Shown here: piece by piece, positions 57,484 to 64,000 of the stretch
Numbering within the stretch: the first letter of the stretch is position 1
Layout: the number at the start of each line of letters is the position of its first letter
Source of the DNA: Bolinopsis microptera
Lineage: Eukaryota; Ctenophora; Tentaculata; Lobata; Bolinopsidae
Length of the DNA: 64,000 bases
Assembly: GCF_026151205.1 (NCBI RefSeq)
Contig: NC_087074.1
Coordinates: 992,001-1,056,000, forward strand
Direction of reading: 5' to 3'
Made by a program: the position numbers and the translations under genes
The notes under the pieces: model-generated
Databases searched by the model: none
What the model saw: only the letters and a program-made list of their open reading frames with translations
What the model was told of the DNA's origin: nothing

Positions 57484-57540
57484 TGACAGATCGGTTTGAC
57501 ATTCAGATTGATGAACTGCTTTCCAATCACTCTCTTCTAT
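57484..57540 (+). CDS. Candidate first coding exon or broken short ORF
   Basis: ATG at 57484 opens MTDRFDIQIDELLSNHSLL and then meets TAG. After the TAG, the same frame continues with YKSLVEIAGDNYNP and stops. The amino-acid texture is protein-like on both sides of the TAG. It may be a pseudogene exon or a single-base error. It lies about 210 bp downstream of the E-box cluster. I do not recognise it. Confidence 0.25.
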
Positions 57541-57613
57541 AGTATAAATCCCTTGTCGAAATCGCCGGAGATAATTATAATCCATAAACACTTCACGCTC
57601 AGGGCTAAATAAA

Positions 57614-57863
57614 TGTAATCCCTCAGCTGGCGCTTCGGGATTACATATTAACACAAAACTCGTGCGCTGCGCGCACTCGTATGTGTTTATCAGATCATCC
57701 CGCTAGCGCGGGATGATCTGTTATATAAACCCTTTGCGTGGCGGGTTTATGTTATTAACACAAAACTCGTGCGCTGCGCGCACTCGTATGTGTTTATCAG
57801 ATCATCCCGCTAGCGCGGGATGATCTGTTATATAAACCCTTTGCGTGGCGGGTTTATGTTATT
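57614..57863. repeat. Tandem duplication of a multi-hairpin block (107 bp x 2)
   Basis: After a hairpin of TGTAATCCC and GGGATTACA (57614-57645), a 107-bp unit is repeated exactly at 57646-57752 and 57753-57859. Each unit holds three hairpins in a row: GTGCGC-TGC-GCGCAC; a 30-bp perfect palindrome with arms CAGATCATCCCGC (57691-57720 and 57798-57827); and ATAAACCC paired with GGGTTTAT. The two copies show no visible difference, so the duplication is recent or constrained. It may be a fragment of a mobile element. Confidence 0.85.
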
Positions 57864-58560
57864 GTAAATGCCTCTTAGCTTAAAAGCTCGAAATGTGCAA
57901 CCGCGGCTCTCTTTGCAGCTGGGATATGGTGTAGTTGTGTTAGTCCCATGCGTCCCGGGCCACTAAAAATAACTTGGCTTTAAATTAATCAGCAGATTCT
58001 GATTACCATATTATGTCATAGTGTTTTATTCATTAGTATTTAGTAGCCTTTGACTTTATTGCGCCATGGTCGATGTTTCTTTTTTGCTGAATTAATATTA
58101 TAAAATACAGCAAAAGTCATCCTTAATGCGACCATCAGAGCCTTCAGAGTTCACTAAATGTTAATATCGGGACTAAAACTACAAAATAAACTGTAAGATT
58201 TCTTTAACTTAACATTTTGTGCCGAGTCAAAGTTTTACAGCTAGCTATATTTATGAAGGAGCAGTTGCAAATGAGAGGATTAGAGTTGTCAATTAGATTT
58301 AATCTCGTAGCCTTTGTTAACTCAAGTTTCCTGATATCATTACGATAATATCATTTCAATTCCAGGTTTTACACATTATTAGCCCTAATCGCGATATAAT
58401 TGACATATTTATTGGATTCAATAATCGATATGTTTAGGCTGTCGTAATTGTCTCCTTCAGAGACCAGATTAATATTCAAGCTATATAAATAAACTCCATA
58501 TCCCCCAGTGCCCCACTAGGGTCGCTTTCTTCTTAATTATTGACAGTGTCAGCCGTTTTT
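57864..58560. other. AT-rich stretch, nothing recognised
   Basis: No exon, repeat or RNA gene stands out in this stretch. Confidence 0.4.
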
Positions 58561-58568
58561 CCGAAGTC

Positions 58569-58846
58569 TCACACCTTCTGGACAATTCCGAGAGAGATGA
58601 TTTTTTTATACCCCCACAGCAAAAGTTGACAGAAGTGTCTACTGTCTATGCTGTTCCTCAATGCTGGATACGCCGTCATCTTAGCTAGATCTAATTCAAA
58701 GCTTTTTGGTGCACACATACAATTTAACATTGAATGCATATTCACATTACCGTGATAAAGGCGCCAGTCAACATTGGGCAGTGTTACTACCACATCAACC
58801 TCACCAACTTCAGAAACAACACGAGCATAGATACCAGGGGACAGTT
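58569..58846 (-). CDS. Candidate exon, unknown protein
   Basis: On the minus strand, a T-rich tract and TTTTAG acceptor (just above 58846) lead into an open frame that encodes SPGIYARVVSEVGEVDVVVT and continues LPNVDWRLYHG to a stop at 58569. A possible donor (CACG followed by GTAATG) near 58750 would make it a shorter internal exon of about 95 bp. The first 30 residues look like genuine protein and the rest less so. I do not recognise the family. Confidence 0.4.
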
Positions 58847-58965
58847 CTAAAAAAAAACAGATATCCACATTTAATATATGTTGTTAGAGAGTGATAATTT
58901 TGGATTTGTGCCAATGAGACGATCAAAGGTCAGTATACAAGTGTAATTATCAACTTAATAACACC

Positions 58966-59011
58966 AGAATGTGTGTGTGTCTGTGTGTGTGTCTGTGTGT
59001 GTGTCTGTGTG
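58966..59011 (+). repeat. (TG)n microsatellite with TCTG interruptions
   Basis: Runs of GTGTGTGTGT are separated by CT-containing units. It lies inside a spurious minus-strand frame. Confidence 0.9.
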
Positions 59012-59797
59012 AATTCCGAAACGGTATACAAAAAAACGGTAATAGTTACGGACTGGTTTTTTTTTTCGGTATAGAAATGCACGACAAACTCTGGACGAAG
59101 CAATAAGCAAAATTTTATAAAAATCCGGCCGGTGTGTAGTGGTTTAAATTGATGGTTTTGTACACAAATTATGTTACTACTAATGCCTGAGAACGAACGG
59201 CAAGATGTTACGGGGCTAGCTCTCTCTCTGCATATGTAGCGTATATTTACATGCGTATATATTACATTGGTCATATAATACTATAAAACTTATTAGGGGC
59301 GGGACGTGCTCAACGGTCTGTTTGACTGTTAGTGAGAGTTCATACTTCATAGGACAATGTAATGCATGTTCACAAATATGATAGGCTGGTGTGGTGCATG
59401 GTGTTAAGGGTTTAATTTCTATTGATTATCATAAGAATTTATATCTTTTAAGTCATATATGTGGGATACCGGAGGGCACTCGAATGAATTGCTCGCCTAA
59501 TCGGGTTTTGACTCAGCGGGTATAATTACTCTACCATTTTAACTGCGGCAGTGAAATCCCGGCCGTAGGCCGGTGTTACACTAGTAATATATATAATTAA
59601 AATAAATGTGTTTTATCGTTTACCTTGTATGTAAGATCTTCCAATGGTTTTCCAGATCAGAAATAGGAATCATCTTTAGACTTTTCGGCTCTGGGGGATT
59701 TTGCCGAGATATTGCTCTACTTTTTTTTCTGGAATTACAATTTCTTAAGAAATCTGTATTAATCAATATCCACCAGAAAACCACGGCCAGTTTCCAG

Positions 59798-59962
59798 GTA
59801 AATTTTGGCGCCGGACAATTGGTTCTATCATGTGTAAATTTGTTAAGAAAAATACACGATGCTGATGAAAATCAACAGCCCGATATCGACGAGCCAAAAA
59901 TTACAAAAGAGTCTATTGAGGCATACTCAGAGTTGATTTCGGTGTTTAATATCGCTGCTTAA
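59798..59962 (+). CDS. Candidate terminal exon, unknown protein
   Basis: TTTCCAG at 59791-59797 could be an acceptor. It is followed in frame by VNFGAGQLVLSCVNLLRKIH and an acidic stretch (DADENQQPDIDEPKITKE), ending SVFNIAA and TAA at 59960-59962. The same frame is open upstream to 59606 without an ATG that looks like a start. The charged, non-repetitive composition suggests real coding sequence. I do not recognise it and cannot connect it to other exons. Confidence 0.35.
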   Translation, partial: VNFGAGQLVLSCVNLLRKIHDADENQQPDIDEPKITKESIEAYSELISVFNIAA

Positions 59963-60028
59963 ACTAATTACAACTGTTTAGGATGTTCACGTTACATATT
60001 TGGTAATCTGAATAACCCACATCCACAG

Positions 60029-60142
60029 GCGCTACGTTGCCCAGGTTTAGGAAGTGTGATAAAAGGTGTGATTAAAGTTGCGCGGAGTACAGCATCGAAA
60101 CCAAAACTTTATCCGCAGAACGAAATATGGACTATCTTCGAG
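60029..60142 (+). CDS. Candidate internal exon, unknown protein
   Basis: The acceptor ACATCCACAG and donor GTAATT bound 38 codons, phase 0 at both ends. They encode ALRCPGLGSVIKGVIKVARS and then TASKPKLYPQNEIWTIFE. It follows the open frame at 59798-59962 on the same strand but, because that frame ends in a stop, the two cannot be consecutive exons as drawn. No domain is recognised. Confidence 0.4.
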
Positions 60143-60507
60143 GTAATTTTACACAGGCTACACGCCATCCAACAATTCACTGCCATTTTCCTGATAAGTA
60201 TCTGTGACATTTTCAGACTCTGTAACTTTCTAAAATAATGTTAAGAAGATAGAGAACTTATTTCATTCCTTAATAGTGTTATTATATTTATGTATGGTGT
60301 TATCTTTAATTGTTGTATTTTTAAACATTTAGGCGTTAATGCAGAGTACTGCCTAGGGGTAGTGCATCCATCAATCACTAAAACTTTCCGTATTCCTATC
60401 ATTTATACGATATAATCATATTCATTTTTGTTCAGTATCATTCATATTGACCATAGCATGAGGTTCTCGAGGTTCATTCACCGGCCAGTATTAATACAAG
60501 TGATATA

Positions 60508-61930
60508 AAGACTGACTAGACTGAAGTACAGACTATGATGAACTACAGATACTGACTAAACTACAGACTACGGACTGAACTACAAGACTACTGACTGAAC
60601 TTACAGACTACTGACTGACAGTAAGAATATGACGAAGTACAGACTACTGACTGAACACAGATATGACTGAAGTCAGACTACTGACTGAAGTTACAGACTA
60701 CTGGACTGAAACTACAGACTACTGACTGAACTACAGACTATGACTGACAGTACAGACTACTGACTGAAGACCGACTACTGACTCGAAGTACAGGGACTAT
60801 GACTGAACTCCAGACTACTGACTGAACTACGACTACTGACTGAACTACAGACTACTGACTGAACCACAGACTACTGACTTGCTTGAACTACATGCTACTG
60901 ACTAAACTCAGACTACTGACTGACGTACAGACTACTGACTGAACTACAGACTAATGACTGAAGTACAGACTGATGACTGAAGTACAGATACTGACTGATG
61001 TACGATACTGACTGAAGTACAGACTACTGACTGAAGTTACAGACTACTGACTGAAACGACAGACTACTGACTGAATACAGATACTGACTGAAACTACAGA
61101 CTACTGACATGAACTACAGACTACTGACTGAACTACATTGCTACTGACTAAACTACGGACTCCTGACTGAAGTACAGACTACTGACTGAAATACAGGATA
61201 CTGACTGAAGTACAGATACATTATGATGAAGTCCAGACTAATGACTGAAGTACAGCTACTGACTGAACTTACAGACTATGACTGAAGTACAGACTAACTG
61301 ACTGAAGTACAGACTTTACTGACTGAAGTACGACTACTGGGACTGAAGTACAGATTCTGATGAACTACAGACTACTGACTAAACTACAGACTACTGACTG
61401 AAACTACAGACTACTGACTGAACTACAGGACTTATGACTGAAGTAAGACTACTGACTGAAGTACAGACTACTGACTGAACTACAGACTACTGACTGAAAC
61501 TACAGACTACTGACTGAAGTACAGACTGCTGACTGGAGTACAGACTTACTGACTGAACTACAGACTACTGACTGAACTACAGACTACTGACTGAAGTCAG
61601 ACTACTGACTGAAGTCAGACTACTGACTGAAGTACCGACTACTGACTTGAACTACAGACTATGACTGAACTCCGACCTACTGACTGAAGTACGACTACTG
61701 ACTGAAGTACAGACTACTGAGCTGAACTACAGACTACTGATGAATACAGGACTACTGACTGAAGTACAGACTACTGACTGAAGTTACAGACTACTGGACG
61801 AACTACAGACTACTGACTGAACTACAGACTACTGAGCTGAACTCAGGACTATGACTGAACTACAGACCTACTGACTGAACTACATTGCTATGACTAAACT
61901 ACAGACTACTGACTGAAGTACAGACTATGA
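60508..61930 (+). repeat. 19-bp minisatellite, about 75 units
   Basis: The unit is ACTACAGACTACTGACTGA, with AAGTACAGACTACTGACTG as the commonest variant (C or G before TACAG). Many units lack or gain one base. Because 19 is not a multiple of three and indels are frequent, it is not coding. Confidence 0.95.
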
Positions 61931-62578
61931 CCGTCATCAAGTGGAGACATACACCCCACGGTTTAGTACCCTGACCACTCCTCATCCTCCACCACATCAC
62001 CCTTTTAGTTGGTAGCAGTGTGTTCCATGGTTACATGGCAGTTCAATGTACTCAACAGGCACTGTTCTGAGAGTTGTAACACTGTTACATTAACACTGTT
62101 AATTTGCAACTTGATTTACACTGTTACCTTTACACTGTTACATTTACAATGATTTACACTGTTACATTATGTTTACAACTTCTAACCAAATATTCTAGTG
62201 GAGTAGCTACAGTAGAGAATGTGTACCTTATCACACAGTAAAACCTTAATTTAATCTACTAAAATGAACTATAGATCATCAAGACGGTACAACTCACCTT
62301 GTTTCAGGGTTAATGAGGAGGACTCTGGCGGCTAACTTGCGTTTGCAGGGTACACCCTCAGTAACACTCTTTACTGTTGTACTTGTCCTTCAAGTGTATT
62401 AGTGTACGGAGCCTGTTAGGGATATTCAGGGTCATACGGGGATTATTTAGTTGTGAATAAAGAAACATCGCGATAAAATAACACTTAGTAAGTTTTTAAG
62501 TAAAAACAAGTATATATATTTAATAGCCAGGAAGAAGAAATATCTCCATGGACATAGTAAGAATAACGCTCTCTAGCA
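61931..62578. other. Spacer with short ACACTGTTAC repeats
   Basis: Around 62065-62170 the motif ACACTGTTAC (with a TTTACA linker) recurs about five times. No gene is seen. Confidence 0.5.
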
Positions 62579-63493
62579 TAGGAACTGACCGGATATCCGG
62601 CTGAATCGGTTTTCCGCCGGATATTCGGCTTTAATCTCCGTTCCGGTTCGGGTTTTCGTCCGGTTTCCAAAATTTGGCGGATATTCACAGGACATTTCTT
62701 TTTTAAGTGTTCCTAAAATGTATTTAATATTTCTGTCAAAATTTTACTAAGGGGCATCTAAGTCCATTGCTTCTGTGACCGGTAATCCACGCCCTCACAT
62801 GTCGCATGTTATCTGTCAGCGAATGTTCAAGACCCGTTGATGTGAATTTTTGAGTGGGTTTTAGAGTCAAAACAGCTACCATTTATGCTTTACTTTAGGC
62901 ATTTCAACAGAGCCCAGCGGGTCCCTGCTTTATTGTGGTAAACAAACCCGTGGCTTAATCTCCCCTTACATGTCAGGATTAAACAAAGGCCATCATGCCA
63001 TTAAAAACCTTTGGGACATTATCCCGGTTATTTTGACGCCACGAACTTATAAGAGCTGCACTGGCTGCTGGATCTTTGGGCTTTACTACTGAAGCAATCT
63101 TGTACATTTGTGCTAGGCAAGGCGCAGTGATTCTTGCAATGGTTTGATTTTATTCCAACTCGTTTCTAGCTCTGTCATACAGCAGATCAATCAGTGACTC
63201 TGCATGCTGCACAACTTAATCAACAAGTGACTGCTGCTCACAGGCAGAAGTTGGTTGAAATTTGAATAGGGCGTGACACAGTTAGTCGTGACTGTAAGCA
63301 CTATCTCATTGTGTCCACATGGCTTTTATATTCATAATTATTGATAAAAACCCACAATCAAGGCTTAATCTAATTTTCCGAGCAGCCTTAAATATCTTCT
63401 TCTTAATACCCGGTTCCGGCCCGAAAATGCGACAAACCGGAATATCCGGTCTTTTCTGGTCGGCAGCCACAAACCTTTAGACGTCGGTTCCTA
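62579..63493. mobile_element. 915-bp hAT element with perfect 8-bp target duplication
   Basis: The left end is TAGGAACTGACCGGATATCC and the right end is ...CGTCGGTTCCTA, with CCGGAATATCCGGTC set slightly inside. CTCTAGCA flanks it at 62571-62578 and 63494-63501. The TAGG start and 8-bp duplication indicate hAT. CCGG/ATATCCGG motifs are repeated in both subterminal regions. No intact transposase is visible, so it is a non-autonomous or decayed copy. A related single end lies at 50161. Confidence 0.93.
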
Positions 63494-63515
63494 CTCTAGC
63501 AAACGGGGGAATGCA

Positions 63516-63575
63516 ACGTCAATAATGTCAATTAATGTCAAATTAATGTCAATTATGTCAATTAATGTCAATTAA
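63516..63575 (+). repeat. AATTAATGTC microsatellite-like repeat
   Basis: About six units of AATTAATGTC, with AATGTC and ATTATGTC variants. Confidence 0.85.
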
Positions 63576-64000
63576 TTTTCTGTTTTGCAAAATTTGGATC
63601 TGACATTATTGGACATGATATTTTTCGACCTGGATTCTGTAGGTTACCATATTTATTTTTAGCACTTTTAGAACGTTTATATCATCAATGTATTCACTAC
63701 TATCACATATGGAAAGGTGAAATGTGAAAAAAATTCAGATCATTAAACAATAAAAACTAAAATAATACGGGTTTCCCGAAATTAAGATTTTCTTAAATGG
63801 GCCTTGCCATACAAGCGGGCGTGGGTTCTCACCTTCATCAAGACTTCAAAACCCACATTAAACCGAAATGCCTTCATGACATTTATTTTTGAATAACGAA
63901 TTTTAAACAGCTAAACATTACTCCTTCATACTAAAAAAAAAAAAAGCCGATTCTAGATATTTTACCTGGTATAAGAAACCAATAAAAAATATTGGGCGTG
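63576..64000. other. AT-rich end of window, nothing recognised
   Basis: No gene or structured repeat is seen; a short A-run is at 63932-63944. Confidence 0.4.

Noticed and set aside
58930-59274. 114-codon minus-strand frame
   Set aside because: It reads through a TG microsatellite (a QTHTQTH run) and has no other protein-like features.
60508-61930. 19-bp array as a repetitive protein gene
   Set aside because: The period is not a multiple of three and units contain indels, so no frame survives.

Overview
This is an animal (metazoan) genomic window. It contains spliced genes with GT-AG introns, secreted modular-protein exons (Ig, Kazal, VWFD), a decayed LINE with an endonuclease and reverse transcriptase, hAT and other DNA transposons, satellites and long introns. 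The DNA is AT-rich. I cannot name the species; a non-model invertebrate (cnidarian-like or similar) is a guess from the transposon mix and gene style. There are no bacterial operons, rRNA or CRISPR arrays, and I found no convincing tRNA.

Layout. Bases 1-1560 look like a low-quality contig end with inflated homopolymers. A minus-strand LINE lies at about 1520-5310: ORF1 with a Cys/His cluster and CCCH fingers, then an APE-type endonuclease and a reverse transcriptase broken by frameshifts. From 5640 to 55936 the window is organised as a large inverted duplication. Left arm 5640-22911 and right arm 46822-55936 are nearly identical in reverse complement (about 6 kb each once later insertions are removed), and they enclose a 24-kb centre. 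Each arm carries a different insertion of one transposon family (called TIR-A here). The left copy is 10.8 kb (9803-20646). The right copy is a 2.9-kb relative (48802-51717) that lacks 8.6 kb of interior. Because the arms are duplicates, each serves as the empty site for insertions in the other. This also dates a 406-bp MITE (9232-9637, perfect 8-bp target duplication) to after the duplication. The left TIR-A copy hosts further nested elements: a hAT MITE, a retroposon and a 1.6-kb element with 4-bp target duplications.

The centre holds one well-supported plus-strand gene, 25708-35762, incomplete at the 3' end. It has a TATA box, a short signal-peptide exon and ten further exons whose splice phases all agree. 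The predicted secreted protein has the order signal peptide, Cys-rich segment, Ig, Kazal/follistatin-like, second Ig-like, Pro/Thr-rich linker, VWFD. At three exon edges of this gene, a block containing the splice site and adjoining exon sequence is tandemly duplicated. Two of these three carry minisatellites between the copies. Downstream come a 6.1-kb satellite with about 370-bp units (37521-43643), a fold-back element, and a probable signal-peptide exon of another gene (45863-45956).

Right of the duplication (55937-64000) are a cluster of five CACGTG E-boxes, a tandemly duplicated set of hairpins, a few candidate exons on both strands, a 1.4-kb 19-bp minisatellite and a 915-bp hAT element with perfect 8-bp target duplications. 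The satellites contain many single-base indels, so their fine sequence should not be trusted.
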